Assembly: GCF_918797505.1 (NCBI RefSeq)
Contig: NC_092799.1
Location: 32,004,597 to 32,068,596, forward strand
Length of the DNA: 64,000 nt
Source of the DNA: Bemisia tabaci
Lineage: Eukaryota > Arthropoda > Insecta > Hemiptera > Aleyrodidae
Reading direction: 5' to 3'
Part shown: piece by piece, positions 37,401 to 45,623 of the stretch
Layout: the number at the start of each line of letters is the position of its first letter
How positions within the stretch are numbered: position 1 is the first letter of the stretch
Program-made: the position numbers and the translations under genes
The notes under the pieces: model-generated
What the model saw: only the letters and a program-made list of their open reading frames with translations
What the model was told of the DNA's origin: nothing
The model's database searches: none

Positions 37401-39844
37401 GGCCGCCCTCACCATGAGCGGCGTCAACTTCTACGGGCCGCGACGATCCCTCGGGAACATGAGCGCCCCGCCCTATATGCGCTTCGCATCCTTCGCCGGT
37501 GGTGAGTCTAGTCCTAGTCACACTTATCATCTACAACCCAATTCATAGTTGGACGTATTTATGCTAGATGGAACTATGTGCACGTGGGAAAATGGGGTGT
37601 GCTCTTTAGTGGTCGGGTCATAAGAATGAATGGGGAATTTAAAGCGCCAGTGACGTCAGCGGCAACGACGAAAGAAACGACGATTGGCGGTCTTAAACTC
37701 ATGAGCTCTGTCCACAAGACTCTAGATACATGCCCACGGCTCATCCTCTGTGCACATATGTACTTTAATTTGGACGTATTTCTATCAAACAGAATACTAT
37801 GTGCAGATGGAAAGATGGGGTGTGCTCGTTCGTGTTCGGCCATAAGAATGAATGGGAAATATAAAGCGTCGGTGACGTCAGCGGCAACGACGAGAGAAAC
37901 GAAGTCGGGATGGTCTTCAACTCATGAGCCCTGTTCACAAGGCTCTAGATACATACCCACGGCTCAAGAGTTAGCGCTCAGTTCATTTTGATTTAATTGA
38001 AAATCCCGCTTTTCCATTTTCTCAAAAGGAACTATATCCGCTTTTACATTGTTTCTTATGGAGCATCCACGAGCGCTCCCCATCTTTCTAATTGCAGCCA
38101 TAGTTCATTTTAGCATAAAAACGTCCAAATACCTAAGAGTTTTGTGGTAAAAGTTCAATCTTTGAGAGGGAATTTCGCCGTCTTGAAATGTAGGTACGAT
38201 CTTTTGTCAGGGAAACGACAAATTTTAACGATCTAGAGAATAACATCCAACAGTACACCTTCTGAAAGAGACCATTGTGGGGGAGCACTACAATTTGGCT
38301 TTGTAAAAAATTAAAAAATTGCGAGAAAATTTTTTAGCGGTTTTGGAAACTTCAGCTTAGGTAAAGTTTGTCAAAATCATATAATTTCTTCTTTCGTATT
38401 TTTTATTTTTTGCAATGCTATATCTTTTTACAGGTCTCGAAGTTCATAATTTTTATCAATAAAAATGGCAACTATCGAGTGAACCGAGTGCAAGGTTATC
38501 CTCGGTCTGTGAATTGAATCATAAGCGGAGGATTCATGACAGTTTAAACGTGGACGTTTTAATGAAAAAAAGCCACGCCAGGACATCTCAATTTTCTGAC
38601 TAGCAAAATTAGTTTCCTCGAATTTACCATACCAGAAATTTTTTTGAAAAATACCGTGCGACTAGTCTATCAGCCAATGTAATGAGAAACGCAGGTGAAC
38701 GAATCTGAATTTTCATCGTAGTTAGTGCGAAAATGTTAAAGGCGTAAATTACTGTAATTTTGAGACGGCCGCCAACGAAGGCTTTTTGCTTATATGACGC
38801 TCATGGGCGTGATGTGTCGCCTGAAAAAATTAGTTGTTGCAAACTTACATTTAGCATTCACCAGAGGAGGAACACATTCTCCTAAAAAGAGTAGCTCTTA
38901 CCCGTTGAAAATATTTCTCAAAGTATAGCTTCCTCAGGAGAGGGCGTTTTGTGACGTAACCATAATTTCTGTATATTTCTCAAGAACTGCGATGGTGACC
39001 CCATTTTTTGTCAAAAATTAATTGTTAAGCTCAGAAAGTGCATATAAATTTAGATTGACTACCACTGGTGGTTCGCTACCCTCTTTAGTTGCAGAAATGC
39101 AAGCGAACATTAGGGATGTATTTACTCTAGTTGGTCGCTTCAGGGAAATAATTTTTAGCGTATCATGGTAGTAACCCTATGTCGATGGCTTCCATAGAGC
39201 AAGACTTTATAGTTGCAGCGGCTCAACTTGGAGAGATTTCCTAAGCTTAGGAGTGGATTTACACTTATTAAATGCATAATCGAGTTTTCTTGTAAAATTG
39301 TACAAGAAATTTTTAGTAATTAAGAAATTTGCGATGCATGTATAAATGTTATAAAAGTTAAAGCTTTTGAGTCTTTAAACTGAAGGAGATTCCAAGGAAG
39401 TTGCGCTTAGGATTTTCATTTATTATTTATTTTGTGTTTTCGTTCTCGTCATCACGGTGTACCTTTCGATAATTCGACTTGACTGAATGATCCAAAACTT
39501 CGATCGTTCCGGTTATTCTTCTTTACTTTAAACTTGGATTACTTTATAACATTTTCACTCATAATTGCCATGCTTATGCGTTTCCCAAAAATATTTTCTA
39601 CTTGAAATTTTATTTTTCCTCTTAATACAATATATGTTTTCCTTTCTGTTCTCTGATTCTCTCTCTCTCTGACTACTTCCATGCAGGTGCCGCGATGATG
39701 CAACCACCAACATCTAAATCTGGGCTTAGGGGTAGAGCAAGCCTGCCCGTCTCTGATATCCGTTACCACATGTACAGTTCACGAGCATCTCCCACTGATG
39801 AGCGGAATGTTATGGCAGAACCTCCCGTCAAAGTTCACAAGGAG
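16467..39844 (+). CDS. Single-pass membrane protein gene, three internal exons (partial)
   Basis: Exons at 16467-16629, 37240-37501 and 39687-39844 join in phase (2 in; 0; 1; 0 out) with AG acceptors and GTGAGT, GTGAGT and GTAAGA donors. Exon 1 gives a Ser/Thr-rich, likely extracellular stretch with an N-S-T sequon, ending EFYRTYDVMTG. Exon 2 begins VRIAATLGG and holds a hydrophobic helix at about its residues 3-20, then a basic stop-transfer YKSRCKGR, an acidic run (EDEKVEDDDD) and SGVNFYGPRRSLGN. Exon 3 adds a basic cytoplasmic part with SDIRYHMYSSRASP. High GC and third-position bias in exon 2 contrast with the flanks. Start and stop lie outside the visible exons. I do not recognise the family; it looks like a conserved type I membrane protein. 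Intron 1 is 20,610 bases and hosts minus-strand genes. Confidence 0.75.
16955..17186. repeat. Palindromic MITE, family 1 (copy 2)
   Basis: Ends CACTGGAAAAA and TTTCCAGTG, flanked by TA on both sides (16953-16954, 17187-17188). Inner arms 'ggatctagagtccagactct' and 'cttgattcaatcggattttt' match 83-308. The TA duplication fits Tc1/mariner-type integration. Confidence 0.85.
18196..18360. repeat. TA-flanked MITE with CACTGGAAATAAAA ends
   Basis: Starts CACTGGAAATAAAAG, ends ATTTTTCAGTG, with TA on both sides (18194-18195, 18361-18362). The inner sequence holds imperfect inverted phrases around 'ctatatatacgggctgagaa' and 'tatatagcccgtaag'. It is non-coding. Confidence 0.65.
18435..18543. repeat. 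Degenerate copy of 'TTGGACTGCATTTTGCAAT' MITE
   Basis: Retains 'ggaaaccaatggcacatac', 'gagccagaaatag' and 'agtccaatt' of the family seen intact at 28895-29035 and 56832-56978. The left end is eroded. Confidence 0.5.
18563..18960 (+). repeat. Tandem duplication, two units of about 197 bp
   Basis: The unit starting 'cacttcaaaaagggggcg' at 18563 is repeated from 18760, sharing 'gcgcctaacgtgcagtttga', 'tgaataattaccaaatat' and a pyrimidine-rich tract ending 'gggggcgcacgtcc'-like sequence. A diverged copy in the opposite orientation lies at 44408-44615. Confidence 0.75.
20933..21360. repeat. Inverted-repeat transposon, 428 bp, TTAT target duplication
   Basis: Terminal inverted repeats of about 65 bases (GGGTGGTTTCACGATAAG to CTTATCGTGAAACCACCC-like) are bracketed by TTAT at 20929-20932 and 21361-21364. 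A second, inner inverted repeat sits at the centre ('tgctgtctgttacgc' / 'gcgtaacagacagca'), related to the 'tgtctgttacgg' of the outer arm. No coding sequence, so non-autonomous. Confidence 0.8.
21389..21880 (-). mobile_element. Retroposon fragment with long poly(A) tail (minus strand)
   Basis: A run of about 62 T at 21389-21450 is the poly(A) tail of a minus-strand retroposon. Upstream on that strand is about 430 bases of moderately GC-rich sequence without coding capacity ('ggtttagtcggtcggctcga', 'ccccatgtttggggtgg'). This matches a 5'-truncated non-LTR element or a SINE body. The long uninterrupted tail suggests a recent insertion. I cannot assign a clade. Confidence 0.65.
22723..24771 (-). 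CDS. Secreted cysteine-rich protein gene A (unrecognised family)
   Basis: Exon 1 (24649-24771, 41 codons) starts MILKRLSLCAIQILVLSNFS, a clear signal peptide, followed by a short Cys-rich basic stretch ending CSRKK and donor GTAAGT. The last exon (22723-23346) follows a long pyrimidine tract and CAG acceptor. It opens ITRTSMVEVEDLYHLQHNDP and runs 207 codons to TAG, with seven Cys in the order DPC, NLC, SSC, FGC, HRC, LLLC, WC. All seven and the reading frame are kept in copy B at 29261-32627. Between them 24138-24518 is a candidate 127-codon exon in matching phase 0 (Cys-Lys rich, with FPDIFRQLLEKRFRKRRYND); its acceptor is fair and its donor weak, and B lacks it. Tandem duplication, signal peptide and conserved Cys suggest a secreted protein; the role is unknown. 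It lies antisense within intron 1 of the membrane-protein gene. Confidence 0.6.
24777..24950 (-). promoter_or_regulatory. Conserved 5' flank of secreted gene A
   Basis: The sequence just upstream of the ATG (minus strand) aligns with that of gene B at 32631-32800 and with a solo relic at 25728-25862. Shared blocks include 'cgcatatgat' and 'gagagttc'/'gagtttc'-type segments and, next to the start, 'acgtagtcagtgcggcc'. The TCAGT there fits the arthropod initiator consensus about 17 bases before the ATG. No convincing TATA box is visible. Confidence 0.35.
25276..25537. repeat. Inverted-repeat element, 'ATCGACGGTG' family (copy 1)
   Basis: Ends 'atcgacggtgtaagtcgg' and 'cttatacaccgtcgatat', with arms carrying 'gacgtcgcagacttcctgtc' and 'ccgcaaacgagatatgtg', and the inner phrases 'ggaaaactactcaaca' and 'ttcaaggaatga'. 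Copies also occur at 32811-33071, 46221-46470, 46570-46745 (half) and 47537-47800. Confidence 0.7.
25728..25862 (-). pseudogene. Relic of a third secreted-gene 5' flank
   Basis: Matches the promoter-side flank of genes A and B ('gaatactgcga', 'aaaagaatgta', 'cgtaaaagcata') but no signal-peptide exon follows on the minus strand. It sits between A and B, as expected of a lost third tandem copy or an incomplete duplication. Confidence 0.5.
26758..27176. repeat. MITE rich in GGTAA/TTACC units
   Basis: Ends CACTGAAAAAAACATCTCGG and CCGAGATTTTTTTTTTCAGTG-like. The interior is a run of short 'ggtaaaattaccga' and 'ttaccaagaa' motifs in both orientations at irregular spacing (over fifteen GGTAA or TTACC). 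It is non-coding and is the only copy in the window. Confidence 0.7.
28895..29035. repeat. 'TTGGACTGCATTTTGCAAT' MITE (copy at 28.9 kb)
   Basis: A 141-base inverted repeat: TTGGACTGCATTTTGCAAT and 'ttgcaaaatgtagtccaa' ends, arms 'ggaactataaattctggctc' and 'gctagaatttatagttc', loop 'gcatagggaaactaatggca'. Lies just downstream of secreted gene B. Confidence 0.85.
29055..29217. mobile_element. hAT-type MITE, CAGTGGCG family (copy 3)
   Basis: Near-palindrome with ends CAGTAGCGTGGCG and CACGCCACATCACTG, bracketed by the exact 8-base duplication CTCTTGAA (29047-29054, 29218-29225). It begins 44 bases beyond the stop codon of gene B, so it may lie within that gene's 3' untranslated region. Confidence 0.9.
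29261..32627 (-). CDS. Secreted cysteine-rich protein gene B (tandem copy of A)
   Basis: Exon 1 (32502-32627, 42 codons) starts MDLKRLSLCVIQILALLSFS, a signal peptide, then a Cys-containing stretch ending CNRRK with donor GTAAGT, phase 0. The last exon (29261-29836) follows a pyrimidine tract and CAG, opens ITHTSMVEFNDLYHLQHNDP and runs 191 codons. It keeps the seven cysteines and most residues of gene A through YAKTQQEYGASHGLTEVPRG. A 3-base insertion relative to A preserves the frame, which points to selection on protein. The C-termini then diverge. No equivalent of A's candidate middle exon is seen, and the intron instead holds two MITEs and a SINE. The role is unknown. Confidence 0.6.
30391..30668. 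repeat. Palindromic MITE, 'GCTAAGGAAAAACG' family (copy 2)
   Basis: Ends CTGCCGAGCTAAGGAAAAACG-like and 'cggcgtttttccttagcac', with inner 'gccaaatttccttcgat' and 'catttggcaacgcctga'. It lies in the intron of gene B. Confidence 0.75.
30851..31103. repeat. Palindromic MITE, 'GCTAAGGAAAAACG' family (copy 3)
   Basis: Ends CTGCCATGCTGAGTAAAAA and 'gtacggcgtttttctttggc', about 180 bases from copy 2 and in the same orientation. More diverged than copies 1 and 2. Confidence 0.7.
31200..31445 (+). mobile_element. SINE-like retroposon with poly(A) tail
   Basis: 'ggggttcgatccctggc' at about 31262 matches a tRNA-derived B box (GGTTCGATCCC). It is followed by about 130 bases of non-coding body, a G run, 'ttagcccttgtgggctattc' and a 43-base A run (31403-31445). 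This arrangement is typical of a tRNA-derived SINE on the plus strand. The A box and 5' end are not clear. Confidence 0.65.
31749..31986. repeat. 'TACCACAATTAA' MITE (copy 3, best preserved)
   Basis: Starts CACTGAAAAAAAGTGTTAGG and ends 'aactcgtgcttttttttac'. The interior carries 'gtggtactaccacaattt' and 'gtactaccgcaattaattgg' in alternating orientation. It defines the family seen at 752-960 and 11240-11365. Confidence 0.65.
32125..32374. repeat. Inverted-repeat element with 'TTCCAGCCGAAGTATCACAA' arms
   Basis: The left arm 'ccttccagccgaagtatcac' pairs with the right arm 'gtgatacttcggccggaagg'. The interior resembles the 'ATCGACGGTG' family ('gaaaatttccctgaattttc'). It ends about 130 bases beyond the end of gene B exon 1. 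Confidence 0.65.
32811..33071. repeat. Inverted-repeat element, 'ATCGACGGTG' family (copy 2)
   Basis: Ends 'atatcgacggtgaaactac' and 'gtagtttcaccgtcgatat', with 'gacaggaagtctgcgacgtc' and 'cacgtatctcgtttgcggtg' arms. It is upstream of gene B in the same relative position as copy 1 is to gene A, so it was probably carried along in the duplication. Confidence 0.7.
34353..34612. repeat. Inverted-repeat element, 'GGACCACGTTAAACAGAAAG' family (copy 1)
   Basis: 'gaccacgttaaacagaaagg' then 'aaccaagtcacatcagctat' on the left is mirrored by 'ctgatgttgcttggttcctt' and 'tctgttaaactcggtcc' on the right. A second copy is at 57602-57852, in intron 2 of the second cathepsin gene. Confidence 0.7.
34863..35061 (-). 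pseudogene. Cathepsin B-like last exon, frameshifted
   Basis: Opens after a TTTAG acceptor with GLHNKSTNAALLSSDKLVKL and IGWGITEDGTPYWLAINEWA, nearly identical to the last exon of the second cathepsin gene (55072-55289). A 4-base deletion after NEWA shifts the frame; the deleted bases lie in the region equivalent to GWADDKK. Homology stops near 34863, before the stop codon of its relatives. It continues upstream into intron sequence to about 35340, matching 55300-55565, so about 480 bases were copied without the other exons. The active-site His position is already Lys here. A dead fragment lying inside intron 1 of the membrane-protein gene. Confidence 0.85.
36852..36968. repeat. Hairpin MITE, 'CGGAACTATGTGCA' family
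   Basis: 'tgtcaaacggaactatgtgc' on the left is mirrored by 'gcacatagttccgtttggca' on the right, with 'gagccctg' and 'cagggctc' near the centre. Relatives at 37550-38127, 44864-45341 and 45424-45553 share the same ends. Confidence 0.7.
37550..38127. repeat. Larger 'GGACGTATTT' family element with internal duplication
   Basis: Begins TTGGACGTATTTATGCTAGA and ends 'tttagcataaaaacgtccaa'. Inside, a unit of about 200 bases is repeated in tandem (starts near 37565 and 37790), sharing 'gcgccagtgacgtcagcggc' and 'ctcatgagctctgt'-type phrases. It starts 48 bases beyond the splice donor at 37502 of membrane-protein exon 2. Confidence 0.65.
38130..39686. other. Intronic sequence without recognisable features
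   Basis: Intron 2 of the membrane-protein gene. Apart from a TC-rich tract (39650-39675) forming the acceptor's pyrimidine tract I see nothing noteworthy. Confidence 0.4.
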
Positions 39845-40361
39845 GTAAGAGATCTTGCCGATTGTTTATTATGCATAGTGCTTTCCGCTACCTAATCCGA
39901 TAGAGAATTTGCATGTGTCTGAAATTTGATGGATTTCGTGTTTAAGTGAAAACTGTTTTGCTCTCTCGACTCTCTCATTAGAGTTCAAAAATTTAATTTT
40001 GACTCTATTTTTAATTTTTGGAATTTCTTGGCTTTGCTTCCCTGCGGAATGGTGCGGACCCAGCACCATTTCTCCACCTTGTTACGTAAAGTTTTAAAGT
40101 TAAAGGCCGCTCAAAGTTTGTTCTAAAATACTAAATTTTGGTTGAAATAATTGGCATAATTGCGGCATTTGGTTCTGCGTGGTTTTAGGCGAGTCGCAAT
40201 GGAGGATAAATAACTGAAATCGGACGCGGGAAGAGGTGTTGACGACCAATGGGAATTTTGCGCGGGAAGAACCTCGCAGATTTCGCATGAATGTTTCATT
40301 CCTCGCATGTGCGAGACGGAAACGAATAGAAAGCAAAAACTAGGACATGGAAGGAACGAAG

Positions 40362-40522
40362 CAGTGGCGTGGCATCCTTTGCGATATATCGATCGATCTG
40401 CCATTCAAACCCATGAAAAAGGATCGCAAAACGGGTTGTTCGCAACGAACACCTTAATAATCGATTCTTTACCATAGCTTCAAATAGGAAAATGTCGATA
40501 ATCGATTCACGCCTCGCCACTG
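40362..40522. mobile_element. hAT-type MITE, CAGTGGCG family (copy 4)
   Basis: Ends CAGTGGCGTGGCATCC and CACGCCTCGCCACTG, bracketed by the exact 8-base duplication GAACGAAG (40354-40361, 40523-40530). Arms share 'cgatatatcgatcgatctgc' with the other three copies. Confidence 0.9.
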
Positions 40523-40618
40523 GAACGAAGTGTTACGAGTCCCGACTCCATCCGTTGCTGCCAACTGGAGAATACTAAAACTTTTCCCGTCAGGATCATT
40601 GAGTGACAGCTCATAAAA

Positions 40619-40748
40619 TGGACGTCATTTTGCAATTAGGAACTACAATTTCCGGCTCAACTTAGAAACAACGAATGTACTATTAGTTACTCTATGAATG
40701 TAGGTGTTTTTACGGATGAGCCAGTAATTGTTGCAAAATGTAGCCCAA
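40619..40748. repeat. Diverged 'TTGGACT' MITE
   Basis: Shows 'atggacgtcattttgcaatt', 'aactacaatttccggctc' and the mirrored 'gagccagtaattgttgcaaa'. It is the same hairpin design as 28895-29035. Confidence 0.6.
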
Positions 40749-43544
40749 ATTAGAGAGCCTGCGCTCCCGTGTTACGAGTTATAAGAGGTTTAGGCGGGCT
40801 GCGTTGCGTGTATAACAATTAGCGCTACATTTTATATTCGTTAATTTTTTACAAGATGATTTAATTCAATTTTTTGCTCTTGCATTTTTTCATTTAATTT
40901 TTTAAAACAAGTTTTCGTTTGTTTCATTACACCTCTTTTTCATTTAAAGTTTACAATTAAACATTTTCCGACAGCTTATTTGCCCCAAATTCGCTTCGTT
41001 CATTTTTCACTCTCTTTGTTATTGCCTAGGAGTAAAAAAGGGAAAAAGTCAGATTTATTGGTAAATCTCCTTTAAAGGAAAAATACATTTTCGAAGAGAG
41101 GATTGCGTGTTTTTCAGAGGGTCATCGATGTACGTTACAGGCCCATTTCCAAGAAAGGATGGGGGGTAAAAATCTAATTTTTTGTTTTTACTCGTCGCTT
41201 AAAAAATCGACAATGCTTGCCTTGTCGGTTGGAGGCACGGTTTACGTGCTCGTTTAAAATGAATTCTAGGAAGAAAAAAAAATAAAAGATAAAAATAAAT
41301 TTTAAAAAGGTTTGTTCAATAGGTAGCACTGAAAGCATCAGAGACCTATGTGCTCACTAATAAAAAGCACTTTACCTACGTAGGAAAATTTCAGTTTTCC
41401 CAAAATCTTTTGCATTCAACTTTTGCGAAACGTGACCACAGATTTAAACAATCGGTCCTCGTTGGCACTGAAAGCATCAGAAATTAGCGTGACGTGGTAC
41501 AATATTACATGTCGGATTTTGAAATCCAATCATGACTTACGGTATACGTCATTAGTTGCCGATTGCATGTTACATTCAGCTTACTTACAATGGGTTTCGA
41601 AAATACAATAAAGCAGCACAGATCGATTCGTAGAAAGAGAAAAGGAATGAATATCTGTGATTTGTTTATCTTCTTCTTCTTTTTTCAAAAAATTGTCTGA
41701 GTGATGAACGGTGAAAAACATATTTTTTTCGTTTTTCAGAAGTATATCCACATGGATTCCTGAAAATTGACGTTCTACAGTCCTCGTGTTTAAGAAACTA
41801 AGTTTTAAAAACTAAAAAACTAAAAAATATGTCTACAGCGCTCTTGATAACGAGTCGATACTGTAGAGCGACCAATTTAAAATGTCTGGATTCTAAGATG
41901 TGTTCTCAAGGATACAGAATGTCGCAACTGGCTCTAAAACATTGCATGTTACTTCTTTCAACAATTCATGTACATATTTTGATCGGGGGATTATTTCGAA
42001 AAAAAGGGGGGAAAACATAAAAAACAGACTCAAAGTCAGAACCTCGACCGAATACCGAATTTTTTTTCTTCAATTGTGAATTTCAAAATTGATTCAAATC
42101 CATTTGGGATGTTCTTTCGAAAGTATTCCAAGAGGTCTCTTCGATTGAATGATGTGCAGGAATGCAAAGCGCCTTACAGCGTGATGTAACTGCCCAAGTA
42201 TTTTTTAAACACCATAAAACACTGATACAACGATTCGAATAATCGGCTGAAGACTCGTTTAGAAAATTTCTTTGGAACCATATTGAACTCAAACAATGAA
42301 TATACAATATGAATAAGGAGCTTCAGGGGATAGGGTATATTTTTTTAGCTTGTGAATTCATGGAAACTATTAAAGGCATGAATCAAAAACAATACACGGA
42401 AAACAATAAACGTATTTACTCATACTTCTGGCCATAAATTTCACTACTTTACGGCTAAATTAGACTTACTTCTGGTATAGGTCAACATTTGTTTAGTTAT
42501 CTCTCCCAGGAAACTGGTCAAATCTATACTATGTCCTAAGAGGCCACACGAAAGACCTACGACATTACACGAATCCATCATTATTTTTTCTGCGCATAAT
42601 CTATAGATAACAAAATAACCAAGAGAGGGCTGCTACTTTATTACACCAATTTTTTAAATAATTCCAACATCTGATCAGTTAATACTTGAATTGAATATGC
42701 AACTATCAAGATAATATCCGACGTTATGTTTTCTTTTTTTATCACTGAGAAGAAATCCACTGTTGGTTGAGAGAAATACATCAGGTTAAGTAGTGTAAGG
42801 GTAAAGTTGGAGGGAAAACCATTGAGCTTCATTCATTGACTGAAGGAAAACATTCCACCTTCAATTCGTGTGGGAAGATCAATCGAAAACCGCCCCGCGA
42901 CATGACTCTCCCCTCAGATACCACTATTAATGCCCGGTGGATGTCCGTGTTGCATATACCAAAAGATGAAGGCGTCTTGAATTTTCTGGCCCTCTAAAAC
43001 GTGTGGCGTATTATTATACTGGTTTCTCTGGAGATCTCTTTTTTACCAATTTGTAAAAGATAGCAGGACATAGTGGAAAGCAACTGCCCCTCGGCGCTTT
43101 TTGAGTCTCGATCCTGCTGTCCTTATAGAGTTAGAAATTTTGTGGCGCCACGCAGCATTTTACGTTGTCTCACAAACATCTGAAGCACTAAATTGTCATC
43201 GCTATATTTTTATTATCACCGTTGTCAAATTTCAGTTGATACGCATAAATATTGTAATCGTTCTACAATAATAGTTTTCCTGCATAAAATTATTCTCCTC
43301 TGCAATAATTTATTATTTATGTTCTCTCTTCGCCCTCGTTCTGAGGGATTTTTTTTTACGAGAGTAACGACTTTCTGAAAAGGTAGAGCTCTGACAATCC
43401 TCGATTAATTATTAAGGCCACGCTTTTCATGGAGTTCCCTCAACCTCCAACCTTACCCCTCCCACTCCTCTCTCTACTCTCTCGCCTCTATTTTATCTCA
43501 CCTTCCAATGGATGAAAACCCGCTTCCGACTCTCTTTTGGTCGT

Positions 43545-43612
43545 ATTTATGCTAAAAGGAACTATACGCATAGGTTTTACCGTGCGACATAGGTCCTTTT
43601 AGCATGAATAGG
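43545..43612. repeat. Short hairpin MITE
   Basis: 'gtatttatgctaaaaggaac' mirrored by 'ggtccttttagcatgaatag', a sister of 1690-1765. Confidence 0.6.
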
Positions 43613-44407
43613 TACGTCCTTTTCTCATTTTCCGGGTACGAAAATAAATTCCGATGAAGCAACAAAGAGAAATATAGATCGGTCCAATTCCTGTAATAGC
43701 AAATTCGCCAAACCGTCTCAAAAGATTTTCCAAGTGCCGCGAACGGATTGATGGATTATACAAAGAATTTAGCTCTGCAAAGTTTAAATATTGTCAGTTA
43801 TTTTTCATCCTTACAAAAATATTTTCTAACTTTTCAATCAGCATCTCATTAATCATCTCTCGGCAGTTTCTTTCTTGTACGTACAGGAGCAATATCAGCT
43901 TCTTAATAGCTTGCGTCTTACAATTAGTTTCTTTTATTATTTTTATTCAGTAAAGTTGATCAATTATAATTAATTTTCAATAATATGTCTAGAAGGTAAG
44001 TAATTGCAGCTTACGCAGAGATTATAAAGATTAAAAGCATCAGAATGTTAACTGAATTAAATAATATAACTTCTGTAATAATTCATTTAGAATAAAATCT
44101 AGATGAAATAACCGAACCTTGCTCAGAATGATAGCATCTTTTATTACATTACATCTATCTTTAACAAATATTCAATTAGTCATAAAAAAATGAGGATAAC
44201 TTTCGATATGTAACAGTTACGGGATATGTAGTTAGCAAGAGACGAGATCCCATTAAATCATCAATTCGATTATTTTTATTATTATATATTTTATTTTATC
44301 CAGAGCACCTAAGTAGGGAGTTTACGGAAATATCAAGATGTGGAGCATTTATAGCCCAAAAGGGCAGCCCACCTTTTGACACAAAAATGTCATTGCCAAT
44401 CCCATAG

Positions 44408-44615
44408 GTGGATTCAGAGGACGCACTGGGCGCGCCCCCCCCCCCCCCCCCCGGTTCACTCGAGAAAAAGAAGAAAAAGAAGGGAAGAAAGAAGGAAGGA
44501 ACGGAGGAAAGAAGAATAAAGGACGCTTATATTTAGTAATTATTCATGACAGAATAATTGAAGTAAACTGCATGTTCAGACTGTTTAAACCGCCGTTCGA
44601 AGTGTCTGGGTCCGC
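44408..44615 (-). repeat. Inverted copy of the 18.6 kb repeat unit
   Basis: On the minus strand it reads 'cagacacttcgaacgg', then 'tgcagtttacttcaattatt' and 'atgaataattactaaatat', followed by a long pyrimidine tract. This matches the tandem unit at 18563-18960 in order. A C run at 44437-44452 and a purine-rich tract follow on the plus strand. Confidence 0.55.
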
Positions 44616-44863
44616 CCACGGCCAGAATCCAATATCAAATCAAGATGACCAAGAATGTTCATAAATGAGCGTTTTTCCGCAAAAATGAGTCAATCTATGT
44701 CAAATACGTGCTTTACAAACGTTGGTTTGTAACAATCGTAATAGTAAATCACTCTGCATGATCTGAATTCATCGTTTGGCTGCCTAATAAGGCCCTAAAA
44801 GCTACATGACCTAACCTCAAAATTACCGATATTTCCGTACTCTCCCCATATATGTACTTTAAT

Positions 44864-45341
44864 TTGGACTATTTCTATCAAACAGAACTATGTGCAGATG
44901 GAAAGATGTACTCGTTCGTGCTCGGGCCATAAGAATGCATGAGAAATATAAAGCGCCGGTGACGTCAGCGGCATCGACGAGAAAAACGAAGATCGGAAAG
45001 GCGGTCTTTAACTCATGAGCCCTGTTCACAAGGCTCTTGTCACATGCCCAAGGCTCATAGGTGCCGCACTTAGTTGGCTCACAGTTCCGTTTGCTCAATT
45101 GGAGAAGGGGTATTTCACGTTCTGTCAAACGGAACTATGTGCACAGAGTACGAGCCGTGGACATGTATCTAGAGCCTTGTGAACAGGGCTCATGAGTTAG
45201 AGACCGCCTTCCCAATCGTCGTTGCCACTGACGTCACTGGCGCTTTATATTTCCCATTATTCTTATGGCCCGCGCACCAACGAGCACACCTTATCTTTCC
45301 CTCGGCACATAGTTCTATTTGATAGAAATAATGTACGTCCA
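44864..45341. repeat. Large inverted-repeat element, 'GGAACTATGTGCA' family
   Basis: The left part 'tttctatcaaacagaactat' is mirrored by the right part 'agttctatttgatagaaata'. The arms share 'gcgccggtgacgtcagcggc' and 'catgagccctgttcacaagg' with 37550-38127. An inner end-like 'tctgtcaaacggaactatgt' at 45120 suggests two units joined head to head. Confidence 0.65.
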
Positions 45342-45423
45342 TTTTATCCAGCTATTCAACAGTTTCCGGCAAAAAAGCGTTGTGCAAGCCATGAACGCTC
45401 TCTAAGAAGGAAAACATTGGCAT

Positions 45424-45553
45424 TAGATGAACGTATTTCTGTCAACGGAACTATGTGAATTAAGACTTGAGCCCTGAGACCCATGAGAATATAGACATAA
45501 CAGGGCTCATGTCACAATGCACATAGTTCCGTTTGGCAGAAATACGTCCAGAT
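45424..45553. repeat. Hairpin MITE just downstream of the first cathepsin gene
   Basis: 'gaacgtatttctgtcaacgg' mirrored by 'ccgtttggcagaaatacgtc', with 'gagccctga' and 'cagggctcat' inside. It ends about 70 bases beyond the stop codon at 45624, so it may contribute the 3' end of that transcript. No AATAAA is visible between. Confidence 0.7.
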
Positions 45554-45623
45554 GAGCTTTGATGCTGAATCGGAGCTTATACTGTCCGTATACTAAACCA
45601 TCATGAATTACCGTAACAGAAGT

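Larger units (their letters stand above)
39845..45623. other. Gene-free stretch of repeats
   Basis: No exon I can support on either strand. It contains a hAT-type MITE (40362-40522), a diverged 'TTGGACT' MITE (about 40619-40748), a short hairpin (43545-43612), a polypurine-bearing repeat (44408-44615) and two 'CGGAACTATGTGCA' elements (44864-45341, 45424-45553). Any further exon of the membrane-protein gene could be hidden here or lie beyond the window. Confidence 0.45.
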
